Assembly: GCF_000421965.1 (NCBI RefSeq)
Contig: NZ_ATAY01000031.1
Span: forward strand, 152,814 to 216,813
Length of the DNA: 64,000 nucleotides
Source: Ruminiclostridium papyrosolvens C7
GTDB taxonomy: Bacteria; Bacillota; Clostridia; Acetivibrionales; DSM-1351
Direction: 5' to 3'
The first letter of the stretch is position 1. Every line of letters starts with the position of its first letter. This document shows, in pieces, positions 1-10,223 of this stretch. Position numbers and translations under genes: made by a program. A model generated the notes under the pieces. The model searched no databases, was not told the origin of the DNA, and was given only the letters and a program-made list of their open reading frames with translations.

Positions 1-831
1 TGATTTCCAATACCAGTTTACTTTCCCAATCAATTCATCAGTATTCTTATCTGCTATTATTTTTTGATTTGTAAGTACATTTTTATGTCCATTTAATAGA
101 AGAACCCTCATCTCATCTATTTCTTTGATCAATTCTTCCTCATTGCTTTTCTCAAAATACGGACCATTGAACTTGTGAAATTCACTAGAAGGATGGTTCC
201 AGTACAGATAATCTTCCAAATCCTTTAGCTCCAACTCTCGCAGGATTATTTCAAGAAAATTTTGAGTACTGCTTTTTTCGCACATTCGCACAGTGTCACT
301 GTCTATGATCTCCCTTAGGGCTTTTATATCTTCATTGAATTCTGCATAATCTGACCCATAGTTTAAATTGAATTCATAGTCAAACCCAACCGGATTCAGG
401 CCTTGATTGTGCTGTATAATTGTTTCCATCTTATCTAATGCCTTTACAAGCTTTGCTTCCTGAGATCCAGCTTCACTGTATTCTTTCCATAGAGAAAAAA
501 CCCGTTTACGCTGCTTGTCAGGAAGAGTGTTTGTCAGTGTTATCAACGCCCGTTCTTCCCTGTTCAGCTTCCCTTCAGGATTGGTCTCGGACTTTGCCGA
601 CACATCCCCTTCATAAATTTCACCACAATCATGAACAAGACATATTCCTAGAATTTTTGCCATATTCATATATGGAAAATATTCCGCTAAGAGCAGTGAA
701 AACACTGCTAACCTCCATGAATGCTCCGCCACACTCTCCTGCTTTCCCTCGGATGTCCATGCGGTACGAGTTACATTCTTTAGTTTCTCTATTTCTTTAA
801 TAAAATCAATAACCCTAGTATAATCGTTCAT
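1..831 (-). CDS. HD-domain phosphohydrolase, YfbR-like, 3' end outside window
   Basis: An open frame of 277 codons runs without a stop from an ATG at 831 to the window edge, so the C-terminus is missing. The N-terminal region carries the HD-domain metal ligands: an EHSWR motif near residue 34 and a VHDCGEIYEGD motif near residue 68. This pattern is typical of YfbR-like/HD_3 hydrolases, which often act on nucleotides. The roughly 120 residues after the HD domain are charged and unfamiliar. A GGGTAGGG ribosome-binding site precedes the ATG, and a good promoter lies about 70 bp upstream. The family call is solid; the substrate is unknown. Confidence 0.8.
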   Translation of the reverse strand, partial: MNDYTRVIDFIKEIEKLKNVTRTAWTSEGKQESVAEHSWRLAVFSLLLAEYFPYMNMAKILGICLVHDCGEIYEGDVSAKSETNPEGKLNREERALITLTNTLPDKQRKRVFSLWKEYSEAGSQEAKLVKALDKMETIIQHNQGLNPVGFDYEFNLNYGSDYAEFNEDIKALREIIDSDTVRMCEKSSTQNFLEIILRELELKDLEDYLYWNHPSSEFHKFNGPYFEKSNEEELIKEIDEMRVLLLNGHKNVLTNQKIIADKNTDELIGKVNWYWKS

Positions 832-900
832 TTTCCCTACCCGTAAAATAACTTCTATTTTTTAAAACCGACTCAATTTTTACATATTTTCCCATGTATA

Positions 901-929
901 ACTATACACAAACATGTGTTCTTTGTCAA
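901..929 (-). promoter_or_regulatory. sigma-A promoter for the HD-domain gene
   Basis: On the minus strand there is a perfect -35 TTGACA (924-929), a 17-bp spacer and a -10 TATAGT (901-906). It faces away from the pflB promoter, so the two transcripts diverge. Confidence 0.65.
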
Positions 930-952
930 GGTTCGAATCGGCAATTCACCTC

Positions 953-980
953 TTGACATATCCGAAAAATATTCTATACT
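953..980 (+). promoter_or_regulatory. sigma-A promoter for riboswitch-pflB transcript
   Basis: TTGACA at 953-958 and TATACT at 975-980 are separated by 16 bp. Transcription would start near 987, about 25 nt before the ZTP aptamer, so the aptamer is the 5' leader of pflB. Confidence 0.7.
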
Positions 981-1011
981 AAAGTTATAAACCATTTTAA
1001 CAGAACAAACT

Positions 1012-1078
1012 GTCATACAACTGGCGGACGTGGAGATTACCACAGGGAGTATGACTTTAATAGCCGGCCGCCTGGGCA
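1012..1078 (+). ncRNA. ZTP riboswitch (pfl motif)
   Basis: The leader matches the pfl/ZTP aptamer. P1 pairs GTCATAC (1012-1018) with GTATGAC (1049-1055). The conserved ACTGGCGGA follows P1. A small hairpin GTGG/CCAC lies at 1030-1043 and is followed by AGGGAG. The second domain carries the signature CCGCCTGGGCA (1068-1078). Known ZTP riboswitches sense the purine intermediate ZTP/AICAR and turn on one-carbon and purine genes when 10-formyl-THF is short. Here the aptamer precedes a pyruvate formate-lyase gene, the gene type that named the motif. Binding and regulation in this strain are inferred. Confidence 0.92.
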
Positions 1079-1110
1079 TCATAACTGCCCAGGCGGTATT
1101 TATTTTGTTG
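1068..1110 (+). terminator. riboswitch-controlled intrinsic terminator
   Basis: CCGCCTGGGCA (1068-1078) pairs perfectly with TGCCCAGGCGG (1086-1096) across a 7-nt loop, followed by a U-rich tract. The 5' arm is the conserved second domain of the aptamer, so ligand-bound folding and the terminator exclude each other. This predicts an ON switch. Confidence 0.9.
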
Positions 1111-1172
1111 TTTCCAAAAACATACAAATAAAGTGTTTCCTGGGGAGAAATTTTTCCGAGGGGGTACTAAAA

Positions 1173-3401
1173 ATGAATCTAAGCATTTCTGATTTCAAAC
1201 CGGGTAAATGGCAGAATTCTATTGACGTACAGGACTTTATCCAGACAAACTACACTCCGTATGATGGTACTGAAAGCTTTCTTTGCAGTGCCAGTTCAAA
1301 AACGAAACAACTCTGGGAAACTTGTAAAAGTCTTTTGGTTGAAGAACATTTAAACGGCGGAATTCTTGATATCGACACAGAAACCGTAGCAAGTATAACA
1401 AGTCACAAACCCGGCTTTATTGAAGAGAAATACGAAGTAATAAAGGGGCTTCAGACAGATGCTCCACTGAAAAGAGCCTTTCTTGCCAAAACCGGCTACA
1501 GAATGGCTAAACAGGCCTGCCAACAGTTTGACACTGCACCTTCACCCGACATTGATAAAATTTTCAATAAAAGCATAAAAACACATAATGATGGTGTTTT
1601 CAGCGCATACACCGAAGAAATGCGCAAGGCCAGAAGATGCGGAGTTATAACCGGTCTTCCCGATGCATATGGCAGAGGCCGTATTATAGGCGATTACAGA
1701 AGGGTTGCCCTTTACGGCACGGATTTTTTAATAAATCAAAAGCAAAAAGACCTGGACAGTCTCAGAGGCACTATGACTGATGGCGTTATAAGGCTTAGAG
1801 AAGAACTTCACGACCAGATTGCCGCACTTAACGATTTGAGCGTTCTTGGAAGTTCTTATGGCTTTAACCTGAAGCGCCCTGCACAAAATGCCTTTGAAGC
1901 TGTTCAGTGGACATATCTGGCATTTTTAGGTGCCTTAAAGGAAACCAACGGAGCTGCAAATTCTTTAGGCAGGCTCAATGTATTTTTTGATATATTCATT
2001 GAACGTGATATAAATAACGGTACCATGACAGAAGCAGATGCGCAGGAGCTGATTGACCAGTTTGTAATAAAGCTGAGGTTTATAAGACACTTGCGTACCA
2101 AAGAGTACAATGAACTTTTTGCAGGAGACCCGGTTTGGTTGACGGAATCCCTTGGCGGAATCAGCAGTGACGGAAGGCATATGGTTTCCAAAACCTCTTA
2201 CAGATTCCTTCAAACCTTAAAAAATCTGGGTTCTGCACCTGAACCAAACCTTACGATTCTATGGTCTGTAAAATTACCTGAAAATTTCAAAACGTTTTGT
2301 ACCCAAATGTCTATTTCTACAAGTGCGATTCAGTATGAAAACGATGATCTTATGCAGCCACAGTATGGTGACGATTATGGTATTTCCTGCTGTGTATCCG
2401 CTATGCGTCTTGGAAAGGATATGCAATTTTTTGGTGCAAGATGCAATCTTGCAAAACTGCTTTTATTATCCTTAAACGGAGGCCGTGACGAGATAAGTGG
2501 TGATCAGGTTGCACCTGAAATAAAGCCATATGAAGGCGAATACCTTCAATATGAGAAGGTTATGAAGAACTTTCTGGAGCTTCAGGGTTGGCTGACAGGT
2601 TTATATGTTAATACCATGAACATTATACATTATATGCACGATAAATACGCTTACGAGCGTCTCATGATGGCTCTTCACGACACAGACGTCAACAGACTTA
2701 TGGCCTTCGGCATATCCGGACTATCAGTGCTTGTAGACTCTTTGAGTGCCATTAAGCATACTTGTGTCAGGGTAATAAGAGACGAACGTGGTATTATTAC
2801 AGACTTTGAGCTAGAAGGAAGTTATCCTCAATACGGAAACAATGACGATAGAGCCGACAGTATTGCAAAAGAGGTTGTTACAAGCTTCTACGACAGTCTG
2901 AAAACTCATCCCACCTACCGCAATGCAAGGCATACTTTGTCAATCCTAACCATAACATCAAACGTTGTATACGGTAAAAAAACAGGCTCTACTCCTGACG
3001 GTCGTAAAAAAGGAGAACCTTTTGCCCCCGGTGCGAACCCAATGCACAACAGAGATAAGTCAGGAATCCTTGCAATGATGAATTCAGTGGCGAAGATACC
3101 TTATAGTGTGTGCAATGACGGAATTTCCCTTACTCTATCAGTTATTCCTAATGCTTTAGGGAAGGAAATGAATACTAAAATTTCAAATCTTTCTGCCCTG
3201 ATTGACGGTTATGTTATGAGTGGCGGCCATCATATAAATGTCAATGTACTTGATAAAGAAACTCTGGAAAACGCCATGAAGGAACCTATGAAATACAATC
3301 AGCTTACAGTTCGTGTGTCGGGTTACGCAGTACATTTTATAAAGCTAACCAAGGCACAGCAGTTGGAAGTAATCTCAAGGACATTTCATAAAGCTATGTA
3401 A
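1173..3401 (+). CDS. pflB: formate C-acetyltransferase (pyruvate formate-lyase)
   Basis: This 742-residue protein has the usual PFL length. It cleaves pyruvate plus CoA to acetyl-CoA and formate in the cytoplasm. The catalytic Cys pair is at residues 406-407 in the ISCCVSAM motif. The glycyl-radical loop RVSGYAVHF lies near the C-terminus, with Gly at about 717, followed by the family tail RTFHKAM. A GAGGGGG ribosome-binding site lies just before the ATG. The gene sits alone behind a ZTP riboswitch and is closed by a strong terminator. No PFL-activating enzyme gene is adjacent. The riboswitch suggests that formate supply for purine one-carbon metabolism is one of its roles. Confidence 0.96.
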   Translation: MNLSISDFKPGKWQNSIDVQDFIQTNYTPYDGTESFLCSASSKTKQLWETCKSLLVEEHLNGGILDIDTETVASITSHKPGFIEEKYEVIKGLQTDAPLKRAFLAKTGYRMAKQACQQFDTAPSPDIDKIFNKSIKTHNDGVFSAYTEEMRKARRCGVITGLPDAYGRGRIIGDYRRVALYGTDFLINQKQKDLDSLRGTMTDGVIRLREELHDQIAALNDLSVLGSSYGFNLKRPAQNAFEAVQWTYLAFLGALKETNGAANSLGRLNVFFDIFIERDINNGTMTEADAQELIDQFVIKLRFIRHLRTKEYNELFAGDPVWLTESLGGISSDGRHMVSKTSYRFLQTLKNLGSAPEPNLTILWSVKLPENFKTFCTQMSISTSAIQYENDDLMQPQYGDDYGISCCVSAMRLGKDMQFFGARCNLAKLLLLSLNGGRDEISGDQVAPEIKPYEGEYLQYEKVMKNFLELQGWLTGLYVNTMNIIHYMHDKYAYERLMMALHDTDVNRLMAFGISGLSVLVDSLSAIKHTCVRVIRDERGIITDFELEGSYPQYGNNDDRADSIAKEVVTSFYDSLKTHPTYRNARHTLSILTITSNVVYGKKTGSTPDGRKKGEPFAPGANPMHNRDKSGILAMMNSVAKIPYSVCNDGISLTLSVIPNALGKEMNTKISNLSALIDGYVMSGGHHINVNVLDKETLENAMKEPMKYNQLTVRVSGYAVHFIKLTKAQQLEVISRTFHKAM

Positions 3402-3415
3402 TTTATAAAATGGAA

Positions 3416-3470
3416 AAGCCTTATGAAGAAAAGCCATAAGTCTGGTTTTTCTTCATAAGGCTTAGTTTTA
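3416..3470. terminator. bidirectional terminator between pflB and flavin reductase gene
   Basis: A 17-bp perfect stem pairs 3416-3432 with 3447-3463, with A- and T-rich flanks on both sides. It can end both the plus-strand pflB transcript and the converging minus-strand transcript. Confidence 0.85.
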
Positions 3471-3482
3471 CTTCAACTAAAT

Positions 3483-4073
3483 CTATTTTTGATTTCTCTT
3501 GAGATTCTTCTTCTTAGTTACAGAATACCCAAAATAACCCAAGGAGTTTCCTCCAAGGGGGTAATACTCACCATGTGAATAACAAATTAATTCCGCTTTC
3601 TTTAAATCCAGTTTGCCCTTTTCATCCAACAGTGATTCTTCAACATTTGTAGCTACGACTTCAGCCAAAAACAATACATGTGAACCCAGCTCTATGGACT
3701 GTTTTACTACACACTCAAGATTCAAAGGACATTCCTTTATAAGTGGAACCTGTACTTTTGAAGCAGTTTCAGCCGTCAAACCCATTGCCTCAAATTTATC
3801 AATATCTCTGCCTGACTTAACGCCACAGTAATCAGTTGCAAAAGTCAGCTTTTTTGTGGGAAGATTAATTACAAATTCACCTTTTTCTTTTATAAGTTCA
3901 TAGGAATACCGTTCTTTTCTTACTGAGATTGAGACCATTGGAGGGTCAGAATTGATTGTCCCCGTCCAGGCAATAGTAATTATATTGGGCTTCCCTTCAT
4001 TATCCGTACATGATACCATTACAACCGGTACAGGATTTAACATTGTTGATGGTTTCCAAACTTGTTTAGCCAA
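3483..4073 (-). CDS. flavin reductase family protein (FMN-binding split barrel)
   Basis: This 196-residue cytoplasmic protein looks like the flavin reductase-like/DIM6 family: an N-terminal strand region with NPVPVVMVSC, then GKPNIITIAWTG and SVRKERYSYELI, which build the FMN-binding barrel. Related clostridial proteins are thought to be flavin or NAD(P)H:flavin oxidoreductases, with substrates mostly undefined. The start is a TTG at 4073 with GGAGG eight bases upstream. The gene converges on pflB and shares its terminator. It stands alone. Confidence 0.85.
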   Translation of the reverse strand: MAKQVWKPSTMLNPVPVVMVSCTDNEGKPNIITIAWTGTINSDPPMVSISVRKERYSYELIKEKGEFVINLPTKKLTFATDYCGVKSGRDIDKFEAMGLTAETASKVQVPLIKECPLNLECVVKQSIELGSHVLFLAEVVATNVEESLLDEKGKLDLKKAELICYSHGEYYPLGGNSLGYFGYSVTKKKNLKRNQK

Positions 4074-4169
4074 AATCGCAGCCTCCTTTAAGTCTATAAT
4101 ATTTCTTTTTTAGAATGTCAATACCAATATACTATGAATCACTTTTTTATTTTGATACCCGTTTAGAAA

Positions 4170-5939
4170 TTACCTGTTTGAGTTTAAATAGCCTAAAATA
4201 AAAATTGCTGATGAATTCCAATAGGTAGCAACCTCATTAGTTGAAAAAGAATTTACATCATCTATATAACACTCCGCAGGAGATTTACCTGAGAGTTTGC
4301 TTTTTGCTACGTCATCCTCCAAAGCCGAATCCGGCCCTCCTACCATAAATCCGGGAACAGGTTTTAATGAAAGGTCAGCCGCCGATGGTCTGTGATGCGG
4401 CTTATTAACCTGATTTGAACCAAATCCGGTTATATAGCTCTGGTTAAGTGTATTTCTACCCAGTAGATAATGTGTACAATCTTCGGCTGTCCGGGTATAT
4501 TTTTCATCTGTTTTAAGTCTATCGGCTATAAGCAGGTGCATTGCATGTGTTGCAACGTTCATGTTACTTCCCCAGTTATACTCCATTTTATGCATTGCAA
4601 CCAGATATCCGTCTTTTTGACCCGTAGATGCAAACATATCAGCTTTGGCAAGCCAGGACTTTTTGATTTCATCAGCTTTTTCCTGATCGGTTCCAGATAC
4701 ATCCGAAAACATATATGCAATTGCTGCAAATCCGCTTACATTCTGCCATCCAAGTCCAAAGCCTTCAACTTGATAATTGTCTACAAAATATTCGTTGTAC
4801 TTCTCAACTCCTGTGGCTCTGAAAAGTTCTGCAGCTGCCCAGGCCTTCTCATCCTTCCCCGAGCTGTCGCCATACTCGCCTGATGCCACATCTGAAGGAT
4901 TCTTGAAACCGACGAAATCCTTGTTTTTTTCAAGCCATTCCCAGGCTTTTCGGGAGGCCTGCAAACAGTTTTGGGCAAATACAGGATCTATAGTCATATA
5001 TATTCTTGAAGCCATTGCCGTAACTGCTGCAAAATCAGCAGTAGCATTAGTAGATATCGGCATTACAAGCTGATCGTCAACATCCTTGTCAGGCATCGTT
5101 GTCATTTCGGGAAATCCCCTTGAAGTGACCTTATGATATACTCCACCTGACTCGCTGTCTTGCATTTTGAGAAGCCACTGTATTCCGTATTTTGCTTCGT
5201 CAAGTACGTCCGGTATATTATTGCCGCTTTCGGGAATACGCGTTGTGTCAGTAAAGGCTTGTGGGTAAATTTCATATGCCAAAAGTAAACCTGCAGCTGT
5301 CACAGATGCGGGTACAACATATCTTCCGTAATCACCTGCATCATGCCAGCCTCCGCTTACGTCAATCTCTTTGGTCTCATCGTTGTACAATTTGGCTAAT
5401 GCTTTGTGACAATCGGCATGACTGTATTCGCCTGCAAATTCGGTCGTCAAAGCTGTTCCGCACCGTTGATAATACAGTGCTTTTTGCATAGCGTCACCAA
5501 TCTTTGTATATATATTATCATCAATTAAAAAGTCATACGATTTACCTAATCCGGATATTGAGATAAAGTACTTACCGGGTACTGTAATTTTACTAAAGTC
5601 TGCATAGCAAACAGTATCCCCACTGGATTCATCCTTTGGATTCCCAGTCAAATCTCCTGTTAAAACTGCCACTCCTGTTTTACTATCAACCACCTGAAAC
5701 TTTTTATATTGTCCCTTAATAACAGCTATTTTTTTTGCAAGTAGCTTATAACCCAGCTGATCTACATGGATTTCATCACTTAATTCATTTTCAGTTATTA
5801 AATTCTTTGACACATTCGCAGCTACTGGCGTAGTTTCTTCTGAAACATCGCTGCTTACAGGCTTGGAAGCACAGGAACTCATGGTAAAAATAAAACTGCC
5901 CGTCAGAGTAAGGCTTATAATTGTATTTTTCCAACTCAT
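4170..5939 (-). CDS. GH9 endoglucanase/cellodextrinase lipoprotein with N-terminal Ig-like domain
   Basis: The 589-residue product has a lipoprotein-type signal (hydrophobic stretch, then Cys at about residue 23). An N-terminal Ig-like CelD_N domain (about 55-140) is followed by a glycoside hydrolase family 9 catalytic domain to the C-terminus. GGWHDAGDYG carries the catalytic-base Asp pair (about 200 and 203). The NKPHHRPS motif is present, and the acid is Glu at about 569 in STNEVA. No dockerin is present, so the enzyme is probably membrane-anchored rather than cellulosomal and may act on cellodextrins at the cell surface. That role is inferred. The GGAAAG site before the ATG is acceptable. 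Confidence 0.9.
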   Translation of the reverse strand: MSWKNTIISLTLTGSFIFTMSSCASKPVSSDVSEETTPVAANVSKNLITENELSDEIHVDQLGYKLLAKKIAVIKGQYKKFQVVDSKTGVAVLTGDLTGNPKDESSGDTVCYADFSKITVPGKYFISISGLGKSYDFLIDDNIYTKIGDAMQKALYYQRCGTALTTEFAGEYSHADCHKALAKLYNDETKEIDVSGGWHDAGDYGRYVVPASVTAAGLLLAYEIYPQAFTDTTRIPESGNNIPDVLDEAKYGIQWLLKMQDSESGGVYHKVTSRGFPEMTTMPDKDVDDQLVMPISTNATADFAAVTAMASRIYMTIDPVFAQNCLQASRKAWEWLEKNKDFVGFKNPSDVASGEYGDSSGKDEKAWAAAELFRATGVEKYNEYFVDNYQVEGFGLGWQNVSGFAAIAYMFSDVSGTDQEKADEIKKSWLAKADMFASTGQKDGYLVAMHKMEYNWGSNMNVATHAMHLLIADRLKTDEKYTRTAEDCTHYLLGRNTLNQSYITGFGSNQVNKPHHRPSAADLSLKPVPGFMVGGPDSALEDDVAKSKLSGKSPAECYIDDVNSFSTNEVATYWNSSAIFILGYLNSNR

Positions 5940-6046
5940 TAGTAAACACTCTTTCCAATAAATAATTGTAAAACAATATCTATTATATATTATTCGGGAA
6001 GAGAATGTATTAATTTTTTATTAATTAGGCTTAAGTAAGCACAACA

Positions 6047-7498
6047 CTAGTTATGTTTTGTCTGCGTGAACACAATATTTTTATATTTCTTTGCGGTATT
6101 TTCCAGTGAAGCAGATGAATCTTCCAACAAGTATTTGCTAAAAAATGTCAAAGTAAAATCATTTATTATTCTATGTACATCATGTGGATTATAGCCAATA
6201 GCTATTACTGGAGTAAAAAGACTTAAATCAGTATAGCTAAGATGTTGCGTGTTATTTATTAAGAGAGAATAACCTTCGTTAGCAATAGCATTATTTCTTT
6301 TTATATACATTTTTGCAAAATAGTCTTCGTATTTCTTACGTAAATCAGCCTTTATTCCACCTTTGTCCAGAGTAGTATAATCACCTTTATAAGTGTTCAT
6401 AGTCATTTCAGCGTCCATAATCATAAACGGCTTTCCTAACCCCTTTTCAGAAATGGGTGAACCCACAAAAGCACCATCCATATTTATACCGGCTTTAACT
6501 CTTGAATCACGCATAACAATTTGTCCTGCTGTTGCACCTCCATAGGAGTGCCCGAACATACCTATTTTGTCCAAATCAATCTTTCCGGTAAAAATATTAA
6601 GAGGATCTTTTTTATTAATCTCTTCTATTTTATCAAGTACAAACTGTACATCTTTTACCCATATTTCATTATGACCATCCATTTTTTCAAAGTCTTCAGT
6701 GATCATTTTTTTATTATCACCGTTATATAGAGCAACTCTTCCGTTTGAAAACACTGTAGCCGCTGCATCGTAAGTATGGTCAATTCCAACAACAATATAA
6801 CCATGACTTGCTAATTCTTCCACTTCAAATGTGTTTATATTTCTAGTAGCCCCAAAGCCGTGGGAAAATATCAAAAGTGGATATTTCTGTTGTTTAACGG
6901 AAAGCTTGGCACTTAAATATGAGTTACTTTTTACATATTTTAAGTGGCTAAATAGTAAAGATGGTAAACCAGTTTGCTTCTCAAACCCTTTCGCTACCTC
7001 CAGAAGCTCTTTTATATATGGTGCCCTTTTCATATTTTCAGTTTTTTCAGCAGGATACCATACCTGTACCATTAGCTCCCTTTTATCACCCGGGTCTTTT
7101 GTTGCTGCTTCTAAACGGTTTTCATCAGTCCAATCATATGTAACTGTTCCTACTTGGTATGGTCCAGTTGGTTTTTCAAGAGAAAAAACAGGCAATAGTG
7201 CTGGAAGTACAACAGCTATTAATAGGTATAGAAATGAAAATATTGACGCAAGAACAATTTTCCAGGTTTTTCTGGGCTTTTTACCTTTACGAAAGAAAAT
7301 CAATACATTTAACAGAAGGCAGATGTATGCCGGCAACATTTGAATTCGGTAGCCTTCTGCAATTATTTGTATAATTGTTATTACAAATGAAATCCCAAAT
7401 AAAATACTAGGTATTCTCTTGCTATTCTTTCTATTAAATAACAGCCATCCTAGCGTAAAAAAGTTACTAATAATAAGTACTATTTCAAATAACCTCAA
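6047..7498 (-). CDS. membrane-anchored alpha/beta hydrolase (PAF-acetylhydrolase-like)
   Basis: This 483-residue protein starts with about four hydrophobic helices (residues 1-105), followed by an alpha/beta hydrolase domain. The domain has an oxyanion-hole-type FSHGFGAT near residue 211 and the nucleophile elbow GHSYGG with Ser at about 318. The sequence resembles PAF acetylhydrolase/dienelactone-hydrolase-like esterases; the substrate cannot be told. The start is a TTG at 7498 after an AGGAGG site. A broken paralogue lies directly upstream, which points to a tandem duplication. Confidence 0.8.
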   Translation of the reverse strand: MRLFEIVLIISNFFTLGWLLFNRKNSKRIPSILFGISFVITIIQIIAEGYRIQMLPAYICLLLNVLIFFRKGKKPRKTWKIVLASIFSFLYLLIAVVLPALLPVFSLEKPTGPYQVGTVTYDWTDENRLEAATKDPGDKRELMVQVWYPAEKTENMKRAPYIKELLEVAKGFEKQTGLPSLLFSHLKYVKSNSYLSAKLSVKQQKYPLLIFSHGFGATRNINTFEVEELASHGYIVVGIDHTYDAAATVFSNGRVALYNGDNKKMITEDFEKMDGHNEIWVKDVQFVLDKIEEINKKDPLNIFTGKIDLDKIGMFGHSYGGATAGQIVMRDSRVKAGINMDGAFVGSPISEKGLGKPFMIMDAEMTMNTYKGDYTTLDKGGIKADLRKKYEDYFAKMYIKRNNAIANEGYSLLINNTQHLSYTDLSLFTPVIAIGYNPHDVHRIINDFTLTFFSKYLLEDSSASLENTAKKYKNIVFTQTKHN

Positions 7499-7558
7499 TT
7501 TTTGATCCTCCTGTAAAAAGGCAGAGTAATTAAACTCTACCTGATGTATGCATTATGT

Positions 7559-8464
7559 TCAAAAAACTAATTCCTTTTTGGTTCCTGCAATTTCCACATT
7601 ATTATATTTAAGGGCTGCATTCTCCAAAGAAGCAGTTGAATCCTCCATAAGATATTTATTAAAGAAAGTAAGTGTAAAATCAATTATTACTCTATGTACT
7701 TTTTTCGGTTTATGTAATAAGGCCATCAACGGAGTATAAAGATATATATCGCTATAGCTTAAATGAGTCGTTTTTTTAATAATAAGGGAATAAGCTCCTC
7801 CAGCCATAGCTTTTTTCCTTCTTCTTTCGTACTCTGCATACAGTGCCAGATATTCCTTAAGTTTTTCACCCTTTATTCCGAACATTTTTAACTTCTTTTC
7901 TAATTTCACTAAATCCGTACTCATCATATACTGCTCCGAAAGCATTAATAAAAACGGCTTTTCAAGCCCTGTCTCCGGAATATCGGAACCATAAAAAGTA
8001 CCATCCATGTTAATGCCTGCTTTTACTCTGGAGTCCTTCAAAAGCAGTTGAGCTGCTGTCGCTCCTCCAAAGGAATGTCCGAACACGCCAATCTTCTCCA
8101 TATCAAACCTGCCTGAAAAAAGGTTATCATTATCCTTATTATTAATCTCTTCAAGTTTATCCAAAACAAATTCAACGTCCCTTACCCACGTATCGTTATT
8201 CTTATCACCAAACTCCAAAGAAAAATCGTTGCTGTTTACATCAGTACTTATTGTAGACTCTGCAACCCTGCCGTCTGAAAAAACAGTTGCTGCTGCATAG
8301 TACGGATGGTCAACTGCAACTACTATATAACCATGGCTTGCCAGTTCCTCTGACTGAAATGTATTTTGATTTCTAAACCCCGTCATGCTATGTGAAAATA
8401 TCAATACTGGATACTTTTCACTTTTACTTAATACTTGTGCATTGATAAATGAATTAGTTTGCAC
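7559..8464 (-). pseudogene. C-terminal fragment of a frameshifted alpha/beta hydrolase paralogue
   Basis: This stretch is clearly homologous to the hydrolase at 6047-7498: FSHSMTGFRNQNTF, the nucleophile elbow GHSFGGATA and the same C-terminal pattern are all present. It has no convincing start; the frame opens at a GTG with no ribosome-binding site. Upstream sequence in other frames continues the homology (LRRLKDVQ joining the 8541-8783 fragment), so the copy is broken by at least two small frame changes between about 8464 and 8550. If translated, it would lack the N-terminal half. Confidence 0.7.
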
Positions 8465-8540
8465 ATCTTTTAGTCTTCTTAACAGAAAAGGTTTTATAAA
8501 AAATACTTTTCAAGGCCCCTAATAATTTCCGTCGTATCTT

Positions 8541-8783
8541 TTAAATATGGTGCTTTTTTAAGTTCTCTGTATTTTCATTTTCTGCCGGGTACCATACCTG
8601 TACCATTAGTTCCCGTTTGGAATCACCTCCATTGCATTTCTCCTCCAGGCGTGACGTATCTGTCCAATCATACGTAGTGGTACCAACCTTATACGGTCCT
8701 GTGGGTTCTTGAAGCTCGAATAATGGCATTAGCAGAGAAAATGGGGCCTCTACCACGAATTTAATAGTTGAAAATATACTCAT
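8541..8783 (-). pseudogene. N-terminal fragment of the same frameshifted hydrolase paralogue
   Basis: The 80-residue frame matches residues of about 95-160 of the intact neighbour (EPTGPYKVGTTTYDWTD, RELMVQVWYPAE). It ends early just after an A-run. One added A there would restore the paralogue-like APYLKD. A second frame change is needed near the TATTTTTTATAAAA stretch to reach the downstream fragment. It has an ATG with an AGAAGGG site but lacks the multi-helix membrane region of the intact copy. Confidence 0.65.
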
Positions 8784-8920
8784 TTATACTTATCACCCTT
8801 CTAAATTCAATAAACTGGAATTATTTTACTATTAATTATAGTATTACTTTGTATAGTAAATCCATGGTAAAATTGTATTAAATAAGTAAATAATATAGGT
8901 GAAAGTGAATAAACCTCTTG

Positions 8921-10201
8921 TTAGTCTACTGCAAACCTAAGAAATTCACACTCCCACTCATAAAAGGAAGAAGAATCAGTCTTATTTTCATTAATCCTCT
9001 TTTTCAGTTCTTGTATTTCTCGTTTATCAAGGAGTTTGAACACACTTTCATATTCCCCTTCAAAGAAACATTCATTGAGAACCTCCGATAAATCATCCAG
9101 ACTTTTTACACTCTGCGAAACCATTGCAATTTTATCATCTAAAAACCTGCAATCCTTGATTTCATCAATCAATACTCTTAAATCTTCGTCTTCCATTTTA
9201 TTACCATCAATATATCCCGATATTAAGTTTTCATCTTCCTTTTCATATAGTGTTATAAAAACTTTGTCCAGCTTCCCCAGATTTATATTATGTTTAACTC
9301 TTGATATAATATTTTTTAAAGTTATTTTGAAATATTCAATAGTATACTGTGATTCCACTTCCATAAACGACAATACTTCATAAAAAGCTCGCTCCATTTT
9401 TTGTACAAGTACCGATTCATCGGCCTTTTTAAGTTGCATTAACAGCCATTCTCTGTCTTCCTCACTTATATCAAGTCTGTCAAGCTTATAACCTAGTATG
9501 CTTCTACCAAGTAAATTTGTAAGTACCAACTCAAATACATTTAGCAGGTCTTCTCTGAAATATTTGCTATAACCCCTCATGAGGCATTCAATACTATGTG
9601 AATCATAATGCGAACAGAAACCATTTTCCATATCAAGGTGGGTCAAATATTCATGGATATACTCTATACCTTTTAAATCCATCTCGTCATAGGAAAGAGG
9701 ATAATCCAAACTACCGTTTATTTCGTGTGCAGAAAACCTGTAATCATACCAATCAAAGAATTCCTTCAGTCCAATGAAAACAGTATCGTTGTATGCCAAA
9801 TTACTGATTTTCGGACCTTCTGTCTTTATTTTTATCCATAGTCTTTTTGCATCCTCAAAATAATATCTGATTAGTTCATTTCCTTTTTTAAACAATTCCT
9901 CAATACCCTCGTGTTCAAGCAATTCTGAGGCAATAACAACATTGTCCTGACACTTCAATGCCACACTTATAGAGAAACAAATTGATTTGAGCAGACTTTC
10001 AGCACTCTCAGCTGTTACGGAACTACTCTCTCCTAAAGTATACTTTTCTATTTGCTTGGAAAGCAGACCTAGCAACCCCACTTGAATTTTCTTTACCTGA
10101 GCGGAACCGATTATACCCTCTTTTGCTGCACCCTGTAAAAGAGACTGAAAGTACTCGCTCCTCACAGTTTGTATATGCTCATATCTCTGTAATGCATCCA
10201 T
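8921..10201 (-). CDS. conserved hypothetical protein, possibly DUF6179 family
   Basis: This 426-residue, mostly alpha-helical, acidic protein has no signal peptide, membrane segment or recognisable catalytic motif. An AAAGGAGG site precedes the ATG. It follows the gene at 10224-10700 with a 22-bp gap, so the two form an operon. From memory the pair resembles the clostridial DUF6179/DUF6323 neighbours, but this could not be verified. The function is unknown. Confidence 0.7.
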   Translation of the reverse strand: MDALQRYEHIQTVRSEYFQSLLQGAAKEGIIGSAQVKKIQVGLLGLLSKQIEKYTLGESSSVTAESAESLLKSICFSISVALKCQDNVVIASELLEHEGIEELFKKGNELIRYYFEDAKRLWIKIKTEGPKISNLAYNDTVFIGLKEFFDWYDYRFSAHEINGSLDYPLSYDEMDLKGIEYIHEYLTHLDMENGFCSHYDSHSIECLMRGYSKYFREDLLNVFELVLTNLLGRSILGYKLDRLDISEEDREWLLMQLKKADESVLVQKMERAFYEVLSFMEVESQYTIEYFKITLKNIISRVKHNINLGKLDKVFITLYEKEDENLISGYIDGNKMEDEDLRVLIDEIKDCRFLDDKIAMVSQSVKSLDDLSEVLNECFFEGEYESVFKLLDKREIQELKKRINENKTDSSSFYEWECEFLRFAVD

Positions 10202-10223
10202 AATAATTTGTCCTCCTTTGCTG

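Noticed and set aside
6831..7343. 170-codon plus-strand open frame
   Set aside because: It is antisense to the alpha/beta hydrolase gene, has no ribosome-binding site and its translation has no protein-like pattern.
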